A DNA stretch of 64,000 nt from JBLHZY01 sp050633265 (GTDB taxonomy: Bacteria > Pseudomonadota > Alphaproteobacteria > Rhodobacterales > Rhodobacteraceae), in the NCBI GenBank assembly GCA_050633265.1, contig JBOEGE010000004.1, forward strand, positions 62,001-126,000, read 5' to 3'. Made by a program: the position numbers and the translations under genes. Positions 34,045-43,383 of the stretch are shown here, one piece after another. The notes beneath the pieces are model-generated. The model was given only the letters and a program-made list of their open reading frames with translations, did not search any database and was not told where the DNA came from. Position 1 is the first letter of the stretch; every line of letters begins with the position of its first letter.

Positions 34045-35345
34045 CTGATCTAACACCGCGCGAAATCGTCTCTGAGCTGGATCGTTTTATCATCGGGCAG
34101 AATGATGCCAAACGGGCTGTTGCTGTGGCTCTGCGAAATCGTTGGCGGCGCAAGCTTTTGGCGGATGATATTCGCGATGAGGTCTATCCCAAAAACATCC
34201 TGATGATCGGGCCGACAGGCGTTGGTAAAACCGAGATTTCGCGCCGTTTGGCCAAGCTTGCCCGCGCGCCGTTCATCAAGGTTGAGGCGACGAAATTTAC
34301 CGAGGTTGGGTATGTTGGCCGCGATGTCGAGCAGATCATTCGCGATCTGGCCGATAGCGCCATTGCCCAGACCCGAGAATACATGCGCGAAGACGTGAAA
34401 GCAGCGGCGCATGAGGCCGCAGAAGAGCGCGTGATTGAGGCGCTCGCGGGCAAAGACGCACGCGACCAAACCCGCGATATGTTTCGCCGCAAGCTGAAAT
34501 CCGGCGAGCTGGATGACACGATTATTGAGCTCGAAGTCGCCGATACTTCCAATCCGATGGGCAGCTTTGAAATCCCTGGTCAGCCGCAAATGGGCGGGAT
34601 GATGAACCTTGGTGATTTGTTTGGCAAAGCGATGGGCGGGCGCACAACGCGCAAGAAGCTTTCGGTTTCTGAGAGCTACTCTGTGCTCATCGGGGAAGAG
34701 GCGGATAAGCTGCTTGATGATGAGGTCGTCAAAGCTGCGGCGCTGGAATCGGTCGAGCAAGGCGGGATCGTTTTTATTGATGAGATTGATAAGGTTTGTG
34801 CACGAAGTGATGCGCGCGGCGGGGATGTTTCGCGCGAGGGGGTTCAGCGCGATTTGCTGCCGCTGATTGAGGGCACAACCGTCAGCACCAAGCACGGCCC
34901 TATAAAAACCGATCATATTCTCTTTATCGCAAGCGGTGCGTTTCACATTGCTAAGCCTTCGGATTTGTTGCCAGAATTGCAAGGGCGCTTGCCGATCCGG
35001 GTTGAGCTGCGCGCGCTCACAGAGGCCGATTTTGTGCGGATTCTGACCGAGACTGATAACGCGCTTACGCTGCAATATAGCGCCTTGATGGAAACCGAAG
35101 AGGTCACTGTTTCCTTTACAAAAGACGGCATTGCCGCCATCGCGCGCATCGCCGCCGAAGTTAATCAATCCGTCGAAAACATCGGCGCGCGCCGGCTTTA
35201 TACAGTGATAGAACGGGTGTTTGAGGAGCTTTCCTTTAGCGCTCCGGATCGCGGCGGTGAGGTGATAAAGGTCGACGCTGCTTTCGTTGAAAAGAACCTT
35301 GGCGATATGACAGCATCGACAGATGTAAGCCGCTATATGCTCTAA
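34041..35345 (+). CDS. hslU: ATP-dependent protease ATPase subunit HslU
   Basis: A 434-residue AAA+ unfoldase. It starts TDLTPREIVSELDRFIIGQNDAKRAVAVALRNRWRR, the Walker A is ILMIGPTGVGKTEISRRL, then KVEATKFTEVGYVGRDVE, the long I domain (about residues 100-240), Walker B GGIVFIDEIDKVC and the C-terminal GARRLYTVIERVFEELSF with a terminal SRYML that enters the HslV pocket. It feeds unfolded proteins to HslV. It is the second gene of hslVU. Confidence 0.98.
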   Translation: MTDLTPREIVSELDRFIIGQNDAKRAVAVALRNRWRRKLLADDIRDEVYPKNILMIGPTGVGKTEISRRLAKLARAPFIKVEATKFTEVGYVGRDVEQIIRDLADSAIAQTREYMREDVKAAAHEAAEERVIEALAGKDARDQTRDMFRRKLKSGELDDTIIELEVADTSNPMGSFEIPGQPQMGGMMNLGDLFGKAMGGRTTRKKLSVSESYSVLIGEEADKLLDDEVVKAAALESVEQGGIVFIDEIDKVCARSDARGGDVSREGVQRDLLPLIEGTTVSTKHGPIKTDHILFIASGAFHIAKPSDLLPELQGRLPIRVELRALTEADFVRILTETDNALTLQYSALMETEEVTVSFTKDGIAAIARIAAEVNQSVENIGARRLYTVIERVFEELSFSAPDRGGEVIKVDAAFVEKNLGDMTASTDVSRYML

Positions 35346-35405
35346 GAGAGCGCTGGATTTTCGCGTGCTTTCTGCTAGGCCTAAGGGGCTTACCTGGAGG
35401 CGCGC

Positions 35406-36548
35406 GTGACCCGTTTTATAATCCTCTCCCTTTTGGTCTTGGTCGGCTGTTCGGATCGCACGCTTGCCCCAATTGTTGCGCGCGCAGCCCTGACGGGATC
35501 AATCGAAAAGGTCTTTGTTGCCACCTCGCGAGATGTGAATCCTCTGGGCAATTTTGATGGGGCGCGCCGCCCAGATCTTTCCTATCTGATGCTTGATGTC
35601 GCCGTTCCGCCAGAGCATGAAGCGGGCAAAATTCGCCCGCCCTCCAAAACACCGAAACTGGAAAGAGAATTCTCGATTGCTGCGCGCAAAGACTACGGCG
35701 CCAACAAAGATTTTACCGCCGAACTGCGCCGCGCCATCGCGCAGGATTCAAGCGGTTCGCGCGAGGTAACGATCTATGTTCACGGCTATAACAACAGCTT
35801 TTCGGATGGCGCGTTTCGCACAGCACAGCTGATGTATGATTTCGAAATCCCGGGAACAGCCGTGCATTATTCATGGCCCTCGGCGGCCAATCCGCTTGGT
35901 TACACCCATGACAGGGATTCAGTTTTATTTGCCCGCGATGGGCTGGAAAGATTGCTGCGTGATGTACGCGCAGCCGGGCCGAGCCGCATTGTTTTGATCG
36001 GTCATTCCATGGGCACGCTGCTGATCATGGAGGCGCTGCGCCAGATTGATATCGCTGATCCGGGCTGGTCTCAGCGGGCGATTGGCGGGGTGATCTTGAT
36101 CTCGCCAGACATTGATATTGATGTGTTCAAAACCCAAGCGGGGCGTATCGCTGGCCTGCCAGAACCCTTTGCTATTTTCGTCTCCCAAAAGGATCGCGCG
36201 CTTAGTCTCTCTGCCCGGCTCAACGGCAGCTCGGCCCGGTTGGGGCGCATTTCTGATCCGGCGGAGCTGGCTGAATTACCTGTCACTTTGGTCGATGTTT
36301 CCGAATTCGCCAATACGCCCGCTGCGCATTTCACCTTGGGCACATCGCCAGCGTTGATCACCCTTTTGAGCGATGCCGAAGCACTGCAAAAAGCCTTTAG
36401 CCGCGATCGCGCGGGCTCTGCGGGGCTTTTGCCGGGGACGTTGCTCACAGTGCAAAACGCAACCCAACTGATCCTATCGCCTGCGCTTTTGCTTACCAAC
36501 GAGGCCCAATGCGCAAATAATGGCATCCAGAGGCGCGGCCGCTGCTGA
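35406..36548 (+). CDS. Alpha/beta hydrolase lipoprotein (DUF900 family)
   Basis: A 380-residue protein from a GTG behind GGAGG. The first residues MTRFIILSLLVLVGCSD form a lipoprotein signal with the acylated Cys15. The hydrolase domain has VTIYVHGYNNSF (oxyanion side), VHYSWPSAANPLGY and the nucleophile elbow IVLIGHSMGTLL with Ser201, the DUF900 pattern; the Asp and His partners are likely in DIDIDVFK and DVSEFANTPAAHF. An esterase or lipase-like role in the periplasm is inferred. It follows hslU by 60 bases and may be separate from that operon. Confidence 0.85.
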   Translation: MTRFIILSLLVLVGCSDRTLAPIVARAALTGSIEKVFVATSRDVNPLGNFDGARRPDLSYLMLDVAVPPEHEAGKIRPPSKTPKLEREFSIAARKDYGANKDFTAELRRAIAQDSSGSREVTIYVHGYNNSFSDGAFRTAQLMYDFEIPGTAVHYSWPSAANPLGYTHDRDSVLFARDGLERLLRDVRAAGPSRIVLIGHSMGTLLIMEALRQIDIADPGWSQRAIGGVILISPDIDIDVFKTQAGRIAGLPEPFAIFVSQKDRALSLSARLNGSSARLGRISDPAELAELPVTLVDVSEFANTPAAHFTLGTSPALITLLSDAEALQKAFSRDRAGSAGLLPGTLLTVQNATQLILSPALLLTNEAQCANNGIQRRGRC

Positions 36549-36583
36549 TTTGGCTTGTTTGGCACGCGCGTTAGCGCCAACAA

Positions 36584-37816
36584 ATGCCTATGAGTTTCAT
36601 TTCATTTCTTCGCGTGAATGCGCGCTGGCTGCTTGTTGGGTTTTTGCTAACCCTCACATCAAGCTGGGGCCAGACTTTCTTTATCTCGATCTTTGCGGGT
36701 GAAATACGCGCGGAATTTGGGCTGAGCCATGGGGCTTGGGGCGGGATTTATTCGCTTGGCACGACAGCAAGCGCGATTGTCATGCTTTGGGGCGGGGCGC
36801 TTACCGATCGGTTTCGGGTGCGCAGCCTTGGGGGGATTGTCGTTCTTGGGCTTGGTGCAGCTTGTTTGGCGATGTCCTTTGTTTCGGCGGTTTGGGCGCT
36901 GCCGCTGGTGATTTTCGCTCTACGTTTTGCTGGGCAAGGGATGAGCACGCATTTGGCCGGGGTCGCTATGGCGCGCTGGTTTATCGCCGCGCGCGGGCGG
37001 GCGCTTTCGATTGCGATGCTTGGGATTTCGGTTGGGCAGGCCTTCTTGCCGATGATTTTCGCAGCGCTTTTGCTGATCCTCGATTGGCGCGCGCTTTGGC
37101 TTATTGCTGCGGGGATGGCAGCCCTTATCGCGCCGCTGCTTTATCACCTGCTGCGCCAGGAGCGGACCCCTCAAAGCGCCGATGAGAAAGACCATAGCGC
37201 TGGCATGCAGGGGCGCCACTGGACCCGCCGCGAAGCGTTGCGCTCGCCCGTTGCTTGGCTGATGGTGCCGATGTTGATCGGCCCGCCAGCATGGGGCACG
37301 GCTTTACTGTTTCAGCAGGTGCATCTCACCGAAATCAAAGGCTGGGCGCTTGTTGATTTTGTTGCATTATTTCCGCTTCTGACAGTGATCTCCATCGCAA
37401 CGACTTTTGCCTCTGGTTGGGCGATTGATCGCTTTTCGGCTATCCGGCTGATCCCGTTTCTGGCGCTGCCTTGGGCGCTGACATTTATCGTTCTGGCGGG
37501 CGCGCAGAGCATCGGCATGGCGGCGATCGGGATGATCATTTTCGGCATGGCAACGGGGGGCGGCAGCACGCTTCCCATTGCTTTTGTCGCAGAGGTTTTT
37601 GGCACCCGCAACATTGGCTCGATCAAAGCAGTGGCTGCCGCGCTTGGGGTTTTGGGATCAGCAATCGGGCCCGGCGTTACCGGCTATATGATTGATTTTG
37701 GGATCGGGTTTGAGACACAGCTGCGCGGCTTTGCATTCTATTTCATCTTTGCAGGGGGCTTTGCTTTGCTTGCCTCGCGGCAGGTGCGCCGCGCCTCCCA
37801 CGCCAGCGCATCCTAG
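36584..37816 (+). CDS. Major facilitator superfamily transporter
   Basis: A 410-residue membrane protein with twelve predicted helices in two halves split by a hydrophilic loop (about residues 190-220). The N-terminal LSHGAWGGIYSLGTTASAIVMLWGGALTDRFRVRSLGGIVVLG contains the loop 2-3 motif of the family (GGALTDRFRVR), and the second half repeats it weakly as ASGWAIDRFSAIRLIP. The pattern is that of the oxalate/formate-antiporter-like group, but the substrate cannot be told. Its end overlaps the convergent Smr gene by four bases. Confidence 0.9.
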   Translation: MPMSFISFLRVNARWLLVGFLLTLTSSWGQTFFISIFAGEIRAEFGLSHGAWGGIYSLGTTASAIVMLWGGALTDRFRVRSLGGIVVLGLGAACLAMSFVSAVWALPLVIFALRFAGQGMSTHLAGVAMARWFIAARGRALSIAMLGISVGQAFLPMIFAALLLILDWRALWLIAAGMAALIAPLLYHLLRQERTPQSADEKDHSAGMQGRHWTRREALRSPVAWLMVPMLIGPPAWGTALLFQQVHLTEIKGWALVDFVALFPLLTVISIATTFASGWAIDRFSAIRLIPFLALPWALTFIVLAGAQSIGMAAIGMIIFGMATGGGSTLPIAFVAEVFGTRNIGSIKAVAAALGVLGSAIGPGVTGYMIDFGIGFETQLRGFAFYFIFAGGFALLASRQVRRASHASAS

Positions 37817-38412
37817 CGCCCGCCGCGCCGAAGATAGACATAATACGCGCCCTCGCCACCATGGCGCAGATGGGCCTCTGATATTTGCAAAACAAGCTGG
37901 GAAAGCGGCGCAGAATGCAGCCAATGGGGCACTTGATGCTTTAGAACACCGTGCCGAACAGGGATCGGCCCGCCATCGTCGCGAGGTTTGCCTTTACCGG
38001 TAATCACCAGCACGAGCCGCCTGCCATCGCTATAGGCGCGCTGAATAAAGCCGAGCAGAGCAGGGTGCGCCTGTGCAATCGTCATCCCGTGCAGATCAAT
38101 GCGCGCCTCCGGGCTAAGCTTGCCCTTTTTCATCCGCCCAAAGCTTTTGCGATCCATTATGAGCGGTGCGGCCGCGATCGCTTCGCCAATTTTTGGCGCG
38201 AGGTCATGGCTGTTGCGCGGGGGAGACTTGGCCGCTTGGCCCAAAGCAAAGGGCGAAAAATGTACTGGCTTGGCCTTCTTTGGTGCGGGATGCGCCTGTT
38301 TTTCCTCAGCCGCGCGCAGGGGTCGCTCGGGGTGCATGGCGCGGGTATTGCGGCGCACGAGATCCCAAAGCTCTTCTTCCTCGGGGTGCAACTGGCGGCG
38401 CTTGCGACCCAT
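37813..38412 (-). CDS. Smr-domain protein
   Basis: A 199-residue protein. The basic, Pro-rich N-terminus is followed by a C-terminal Smr domain: RIDLHGMTIAQAHPALLGFIQRAYSDGRRLVLVITGKG (DLHGM at 106-110, GKG near 138) and the closing EAHLRHGGEGAYYVYLRR. Smr domains (shared with MutS2 tails) nick or bind branched DNA or RNA. The ATG overlaps the mltA stop by one base, so it is translated in tandem with the lytic transglycosylase. Confidence 0.92.
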   Translation of the reverse strand: MGRKRRQLHPEEEELWDLVRRNTRAMHPERPLRAAEEKQAHPAPKKAKPVHFSPFALGQAAKSPPRNSHDLAPKIGEAIAAAPLIMDRKSFGRMKKGKLSPEARIDLHGMTIAQAHPALLGFIQRAYSDGRRLVLVITGKGKPRDDGGPIPVRHGVLKHQVPHWLHSAPLSQLVLQISEAHLRHGGEGAYYVYLRRGGR

Positions 38413-39458
38413 CAGATCGCGCCCTCGGTTTCCATCGCATAGGCCATCTGGATCGGCATCAAAACGATCACACGGCCCGGATCACGCACACGCCCGGCGG
38501 CGCGCCCAGCTTCATCGCCGGTTCCAAAGAAAATATCCGCGCGCTGCGCGCCTTTGATCGCAGAGCCTGTATCCTGCGCCACCATCAAGCGCTTGATCGG
38601 GCCATTGCCGCCCTTTTCGATCCAAACCGGCGCGCCGAGAGGGGTAAATTTCGGATCAACAGCCACGCTGCGCATCGTAGTAATTGAGCGGTTCATCGCC
38701 CCAAGCGGGCCCTTTTCAGCGGGGACTTTTTTAACCTCGCGAAAGAACACAAATGAAGGGTTATGGCGCAGCAAATCTGCCCCGTCCGTAGGATTGCGGC
38801 GCACCCAATTTTGAATAACCTGTGCAGAAACCTGATGCGCATTATAAACGCCGCGGCGAACCAATTCCTGCCCGATAGAGCGGTATTGATGCCCATTCGC
38901 ACCGCCATACCCAACCCGGATAACGCCGCCCTCTTCAAGGCGCACACGGCCAGACCCTTGAATTTGCAGAAAGAAAACCTCTACCGGATCATCTATCCAA
39001 ACGATTTCAAGCCCGCGCCCTGCAAGGATTTGCTGCTCTTCAATGGCCGAGCGACTGTGCCACAGCTCGCCGGAACGAAGCTCTGGGGGCTTGCGATACA
39101 GCGGATAGGCATAGCGCGCAGAGCGATAGCGCGAACCGCTCAGCTCCGGTTCAAAATAGCCGGTAAAAAGCGCCTCGGCCCCGTCTTCGATCAGCACAGG
39201 GCGAAAGAACAGCTCAAAAAATGCGCGCGCAGAGGGCTGCGATCCGGCAAGGGCACAGATCGCGCGCCAATCGGCGCTTTTCATATCCATACATGTTTCA
39301 AGAAAAACATCGAGCGCGGCTTGATGATCATCCTCGGCCCAGCCGTTTAAATCCTCAAACCCAAGCACCGATACCTTGAGCTCATCCGCTTTGCCCGCGC
39401 CCGCCATCAGGCCCAAACCCACTGCCAAAACAAGGGCTGCGCCAATCGCACGGATCAT
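38412..39458 (-). CDS. mltA: Membrane-bound lytic murein transglycosylase A family (MltA)
   Basis: A 348-residue secreted enzyme that cleaves peptidoglycan glycan strands to form 1,6-anhydro ends. It has a signal peptide (MIRAIGAALVLAVGLGLMAGAGKA), then FFELFFRPVLIEDGAEALFTGYFEPELSGS, RSAIEEQQILAGRGLEIVWIDDPVEVFFLQIQGSGRV and GYGGANGHQYRSIGQEL, all MltA blocks, and the C-terminal 3D domain MVAQDTGSAIKGAQRADIFFGTGDEAG with the catalytic Asp. No lipobox Cys is seen, so it may be soluble in the periplasm. It is downstream of the Tim44-like gene with a four-base overlap. Confidence 0.95.
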   Translation of the reverse strand: MIRAIGAALVLAVGLGLMAGAGKADELKVSVLGFEDLNGWAEDDHQAALDVFLETCMDMKSADWRAICALAGSQPSARAFFELFFRPVLIEDGAEALFTGYFEPELSGSRYRSARYAYPLYRKPPELRSGELWHSRSAIEEQQILAGRGLEIVWIDDPVEVFFLQIQGSGRVRLEEGGVIRVGYGGANGHQYRSIGQELVRRGVYNAHQVSAQVIQNWVRRNPTDGADLLRHNPSFVFFREVKKVPAEKGPLGAMNRSITTMRSVAVDPKFTPLGAPVWIEKGGNGPIKRLMVAQDTGSAIKGAQRADIFFGTGDEAGRAAGRVRDPGRVIVLMPIQMAYAMETEGAI

Positions 39459-40123
39459 CCGCCCGTGGCGACAAGCTGCCAGTTGAGGCCCTCAGAACCC
39501 ATTACGCGGCGGAACGTCCAGATATCTTTCTGGCGTTTTACCTGGTTCGGATCACCCTCAACAATATCGCCTGCCGCATCATAAACAACGGATGTCAGCT
39601 CTCCGACAAAACGCATCGTGATTTCGGCCAGCTTGGTTTGATCATCCATCTTGGCGTCCAGCAGCTTCAGCTCGCGCAGGCCAACAAAATTCGCTTTGAT
39701 CTTGAGGCCTTTATCTTCGCGGCTTGAAACAACCTCAACAAAGACATCCATAACCTCCTCGGAGAGAAACGGCGTAATTTCTTCCAAATCACCGCGTTCA
39801 AAGGCCATAAGAATCATCTCATAGGCCGCGCCCGCGCCTTGCATGAATTCGCCAAGATTAAAGCCCGGCTCGGCAGCTTTCATCGCGCTAAGCGCTTTGG
39901 CGGCTTTCGTGCCTTCATCGACGTGATCAAGAATATCCAGATCGGGCCCGCCCTCAACCACATCAAAACCGCTGCGCCGGCGCGCGCTTTCTGCTGGGGC
40001 AGGATCGCTACCTGCGCGCGGCGGCTCAAAGCCATCGCGCGTTCCAAGAACGTTTTTCAGCCGCAAAATTAGGAATACAGCGACGCCAGCCAAGACCAAC
40101 AATTGTATAAGCGCAGAATTCAT
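39455..40123 (-). CDS. Tim44-like domain protein
   Basis: About 222 residues from the ATG of MNSALIQLLVLAGVAVFLILRLKNVLGTRDGFEPP, where one N-terminal membrane helix is followed by a variable linker. The C-terminal half, EPGFNLGEFMQGAGAAYEMILMAFERGDLEEITPFLSEEVMDVF ... DIWTFRRVMGSEGLNWQLVATGG, is the Tim44 domain, shared with the mitochondrial import motor and with bacterial TimA. Its bacterial role is not well known; it may help membrane protein handling. It is divergent from fxsA and forms an operon with mltA and smr; this gene group next to secB is typical of Rhodobacterales. Confidence 0.92.
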   Translation of the reverse strand: MNSALIQLLVLAGVAVFLILRLKNVLGTRDGFEPPRAGSDPAPAESARRRSGFDVVEGGPDLDILDHVDEGTKAAKALSAMKAAEPGFNLGEFMQGAGAAYEMILMAFERGDLEEITPFLSEEVMDVFVEVVSSREDKGLKIKANFVGLRELKLLDAKMDDQTKLAEITMRFVGELTSVVYDAAGDIVEGDPNQVKRQKDIWTFRRVMGSEGLNWQLVATGG

Positions 40124-40231
40124 CGAGACCTCTTTCAAAGGCGCACGGTAGTAACGCGCGCTCACTGCACATATGTATGGCAGGGGTGGCATCAAGTCCA
40201 CCACGGCGAATACCAAATGTTTGAGGGCAAT

Positions 40232-40714
40232 ATGCGGCTATTTCTTCTGTTTCTGGCGGTTCCAATGATCGAAATCGCGCTTTTCGTGCAGATTGGCGGG
40301 GCAATTGGCCTTCGTTGGACACTTGCGACCGTGCTGATCACCGCAGTAATTGGGACTTATATGGTCCGCACGCAGGGCGCTTTGGCGCTTGGCCAACTGC
40401 GCCAATCCATGAATGAGGTGTCTGATCCGAGCCAGCCATTGGCCAATGGCGCGATGATCCTTTTTTCTGGGGCGCTTTTGCTGACGCCGGGGTTTTTCAC
40501 CGATGCGGTTGGGTTTTTGCTGCTGATCCCCGGTGTGCGAACCGCGCTTTTCTCGGCCATAGGCGCCCGTATGAAAGTTTCGACCTTCAGCTCAGCTGCG
40601 CAACAACAGCGCCGCGATCCCGGCGTTATTGATGGCGAGTGGGAAGAGGTTGAAAGCGATGCGCCGCGGGTTTCCAACCCATCTGGCCCGCCTTCGGGTT
40701 GGACTCGCCATTGA
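40232..40714 (+). CDS. fxsA: FxsA-family membrane protein
   Basis: About 160 residues, from the ATG that follows GAGGG at five bases; an upstream ATG at 40217 lacks a binding site. The protein starts MRLFLLFLAVPMIEIALFVQIGGAIGLRWTLATVLITAVIGTYMVRTQG, the FxsA signature, and has further helices at about residues 72-105. The C-terminus is soluble and polar. FxsA of E. coli modulates exclusion of phage T7; the general function in other bacteria is unknown. It is divergent from the Tim44-like gene and upstream of secB. Confidence 0.92.
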   Translation: MRLFLLFLAVPMIEIALFVQIGGAIGLRWTLATVLITAVIGTYMVRTQGALALGQLRQSMNEVSDPSQPLANGAMILFSGALLLTPGFFTDAVGFLLLIPGVRTALFSAIGARMKVSTFSSAAQQQRRDPGVIDGEWEEVESDAPRVSNPSGPPSGWTRH

Positions 40715-40769
40715 GCCGCCGCGCGCGCTCTGATACAGACAGGTAAATTTGATTTTTCAGGAGTTTCCC

Positions 40770-41261
40770 ATGGCCGAAAACGGCGAAGCAACAGCCCAAG
40801 AACCCGCAGCCGTAAAGATGCAAGTTCTTGGCCAATTCATCCGCGATATGTCTTTTGAAAATATCGTGGCCCAAAAAGGCATCACCGGCGACGTGAAGCC
40901 AAATGTTTCGGTTCAGGTGAGCTTGGACGCGAAAAAGCGCCCTGTTGATAATCAGTTTGAAGTGGCGACGAAGTTTAACATCGTTTCCAAATCCGAAGAT
41001 GAGCAAACCACATATTTCATCTTTGAGCTGGATTACGCGGGCATCTTTCACATTGAAAACGTGCCGGATGAGCAGATGCATCCGTTCCTTCTGATCGAAT
41101 GCCCACGGATGATCTTCCCCTTCGTGCGCCGTATCGTAAACGACATCACGCGCGATGGTGGCTTCCCGCCGCTGAACCTTGATAACATTGATTTCGTTCA
41201 ACTTTATCGCCAAAACATCACAGCTCAGCAAGCCGCAGCAGCCGAAGCGCCGGCAAACTAA
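40770..41261 (+). CDS. secB: Protein-export chaperone SecB
   Basis: A 163-residue cytosolic chaperone that keeps preproteins unfolded for SecA. Start chosen at MAENGEA behind CAGGAG. KMQVLGQFIRDMSFENIVAQKG, VSVQVSLDAKK, VATKFNIVSKSEDEQTTYFIFELDYAGIFHIENVPDEQMHPFLLIECPRMIFPFVRRIVNDITRDGGFPPLNLDNIDFVQLY are continuous SecB blocks, including the SecA-binding acidic surface. It lies 55 bases after fxsA and faces dnaQ, with stop codons one base apart. Confidence 0.97.
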   Translation: MAENGEATAQEPAAVKMQVLGQFIRDMSFENIVAQKGITGDVKPNVSVQVSLDAKKRPVDNQFEVATKFNIVSKSEDEQTTYFIFELDYAGIFHIENVPDEQMHPFLLIECPRMIFPFVRRIVNDITRDGGFPPLNLDNIDFVQLYRQNITAQQAAAAEAPAN

Positions 41262-41262
41262 G

Positions 41263-41958
41263 CTAGCTGAATTTGCGCCATAATGCGCCGTCGCCCATGC
41301 CTTCTATGAAGGTCTCATGGGCGGCGGCTTCTTCTTTTGTGAGGCGCGGATCAAGAGGATGCGGGCGGGGGCGGGGCCGCCAGCCTTCATCTGGTCCTGT
41401 AGTGTTTTTCTCTGAGTGTTCGGGCGCAAGAACCAAATCAGGCTGACGCCCGCCGATCAGCTCAAGATAGACCTCTGCCAAAATCTCACTATCCAAAAGC
41501 GCGCCGTGCAGGGTTCGGTTCGAATTATCGATCCCATAACGGCGGCAAAGCGCATCCAAAGATGAAGGCGAGCCGGGGAATTTTTTGCGCGCGATGGCCA
41601 GCGTATCAAGGGCGCGCTCCCAAGGCAGCTCGGGCATACGGGCGCGTTTGAGTTCTGCATTGAGGAATTTCATATCGAACGAAGCATTGTGGATCACAAG
41701 TTTTGCATCCGTCCCGATGAAATCAAGAAAGGCCTGCCCAATTTCGGCAAATTTGGGCTTGCCGCGCAGAAAATCATCGCCAAGCCCATGAACCTCAAAG
41801 GCCTCTTTGGGCATGGAGCGTTCTGGGTCGATGTATTGATGATAGGTTTTGCCAGTCGGCATATGGTTGTGCAGCTCAACGCAGCCGATCTCAACGATCC
41901 GATCATCGCCAGCGGCATTAAAGCCTGTGGTTTCGGTATCAAGAACGATTTCACGCAT
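41263..41958 (-). CDS. dnaQ: DNA polymerase III epsilon subunit (proofreading exonuclease)
   Basis: About 231 residues. The DEDDh exonuclease motifs are clear: Exo I MREIVLDTETTGF (Asp7, Glu9), Exo II LVIHNASFDMKFLNAEL and Exo III with GALLDSEILAEVYLEL preceded by HG. It proofreads for the polymerase core in the cytosol. The ATG used is 8 bases inside the end of coaE; an in-frame TTG six bases upstream is less likely. It is the last gene of the leftward maf-aroE-coaE-dnaQ run, transcribed away from the putative origin. Confidence 0.97.
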   Translation of the reverse strand: MREIVLDTETTGFNAAGDDRIVEIGCVELHNHMPTGKTYHQYIDPERSMPKEAFEVHGLGDDFLRGKPKFAEIGQAFLDFIGTDAKLVIHNASFDMKFLNAELKRARMPELPWERALDTLAIARKKFPGSPSSLDALCRRYGIDNSNRTLHGALLDSEILAEVYLELIGGRQPDLVLAPEHSEKNTTGPDEGWRPRPRPHPLDPRLTKEEAAAHETFIEGMGDGALWRKFS

Positions 41959-42550
41959 GGGCAATCCGCGCCTTTATTGCTTTGAGCACATCCCGCACGG
42001 CGGCGCGGGCTGCTTCAAGATCAACCGTCTCGATGATGTAATCCGCGCGGGCGCGTTTTTGCGCATCTGGCATCTGTTTGGCAAGAATAGTGTCGAATTG
42101 CGCTTCTGTCATACCCGGGCGTTCCAGCATGCGGGCACGCTGAATATCGGCGGGCGCCGAGACAACAACAACCGCATCCATGCGCGCATCGCCGCCGGTT
42201 TCAAACAACAGCGGGATATCAAGGACGATGATATCAGACTGAGCTGCGGCAATAGATTCGCTGCGATCTTCGCCAACCAGCGGATGCACGATCTTTTCAA
42301 TCTGGGGCAGGGCTGCGGGATCATCTGCGATCCAGGCCTTAAGCTGCTCTCGGCTGACCGCCCCGTCTTCAATCGCTTCGGGGCGAAGGGCCGCAATTGG
42401 AGCAACGGCCTTGCCCCCCGGCCCATACATCCGGTGAACCGCCGCATCCGCATCCCAAACCGGTATACCCGCTTGAGCAAACATTTTTGCGGTGGTGCTT
42501 TTGCCCATCCCGATAGAGCCGGTTAAGCCAATGAGGAACGGTTTTTTCAT
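41951..42550 (-). CDS. coaE: Dephospho-CoA kinase
   Basis: A 199-residue P-loop kinase that phosphorylates the 3'-hydroxyl of dephospho-CoA in the last step of CoA synthesis. Walker A GLTGSIGMGKSTTAKMFAQAGIPVWDADAAVHRMYGPGGKAV is followed by HPLV, VLDIPLLFETGGDARMDAVVVVSAPADIQRARMLERPGMTEAQFDTILAKQMPDAQKRARADYIIE, the full CoaE pattern. Overlaps aroE by four bases and dnaQ by eight, so the run is tightly packed. Confidence 0.97.
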   Translation of the reverse strand: MKKPFLIGLTGSIGMGKSTTAKMFAQAGIPVWDADAAVHRMYGPGGKAVAPIAALRPEAIEDGAVSREQLKAWIADDPAALPQIEKIVHPLVGEDRSESIAAAQSDIIVLDIPLLFETGGDARMDAVVVVSAPADIQRARMLERPGMTEAQFDTILAKQMPDAQKRARADYIIETVDLEAARAAVRDVLKAIKARIAHA

Positions 42551-43383
42551 GCGTTTAGAACGACTTGGCGCGTTTCTTCATCAACATCGGGACGCTGACC
42601 AAACCAGCGCTCAAAGGCGGGCGCGGCTTGGTAGATCAGCATCCCCAAACCATCAACGCTCGTGCAGCCGATTTGGCGGGCGCGGGCCAGAAGATTGGTT
42701 TCAAGCGGCGCATAGACAAGATCTGTTACGACAGATTTGCTTGTGAGCCCATCCAACGGCACCCGCAGATCGGGCTTGCCCTGCATCCCCAAGGATGAAG
42801 CGTTGACCACAACGCTCGCGCCTTCCAACATATTTCCCGCCTGGACCCATTCATAGATTTTGATTTTGGCGCCAAACTCCGCACGCAAAGCATCGGCGCG
42901 CGCGCGGGTTCTGTTGCTTAGGCGCACCTCGGGCACGCCCACATCAATCAGCGAGGCCAAAACAGCGCGCGCCGCGCCGCCTGCGCCAATCACCGCGGCA
43001 GGGCCAGAGCGCGGATCCCATTCGGGCGCACCTTTGCGCAGGTTTTCGATAAAGCCGTAACCATCTGTATTATCAGCATGAATCTTACCGTCTTTGCGGA
43101 AAATCAGCGTATTCGCCGCCCCGATAAGTGCTGCGCGATCGGTTACAAGATCGGCCATTTCAAGCACATGTTCTTTATGGGGGATCGTGACATTTAGCCC
43201 AACGAAGCCAAGCTTTGGCAGCGTTTTGATCACCTCGCGTAGATTGTCTTGGGAGACTTCCATCGGAATATAATGGCCGCGGATACCATAGCGTTTGAGC
43301 CAGTAGTTATGTAGCGCGGGCGATTTAGAATGCCCGATCGGTGCGCCGATGACGCCAGCCAGTGGAATTTTGAGATCACTCAT
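42547..43383 (-). CDS. aroE: Shikimate dehydrogenase (NADP+)
   Basis: A 278-residue enzyme of aromatic amino acid synthesis. The N-terminal PLAGVIGAPIGHSKSPALHNYWLKRYGI binds shikimate, FVGLNVTIPHKEHVLEMAD holds the catalytic Lys, NTDGYGF an Asp for substrate, and VIGAGGAARAVLASLIDVGVPEVRLSNRTRARA is the NADP loop. Ends with a typical VDGLGMLIYQAAPAFERWFG. It overlaps maf and coaE by four bases each. Confidence 0.97.
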   Translation of the reverse strand: MSDLKIPLAGVIGAPIGHSKSPALHNYWLKRYGIRGHYIPMEVSQDNLREVIKTLPKLGFVGLNVTIPHKEHVLEMADLVTDRAALIGAANTLIFRKDGKIHADNTDGYGFIENLRKGAPEWDPRSGPAAVIGAGGAARAVLASLIDVGVPEVRLSNRTRARADALRAEFGAKIKIYEWVQAGNMLEGASVVVNASSLGMQGKPDLRVPLDGLTSKSVVTDLVYAPLETNLLARARQIGCTSVDGLGMLIYQAAPAFERWFGQRPDVDEETRQVVLNA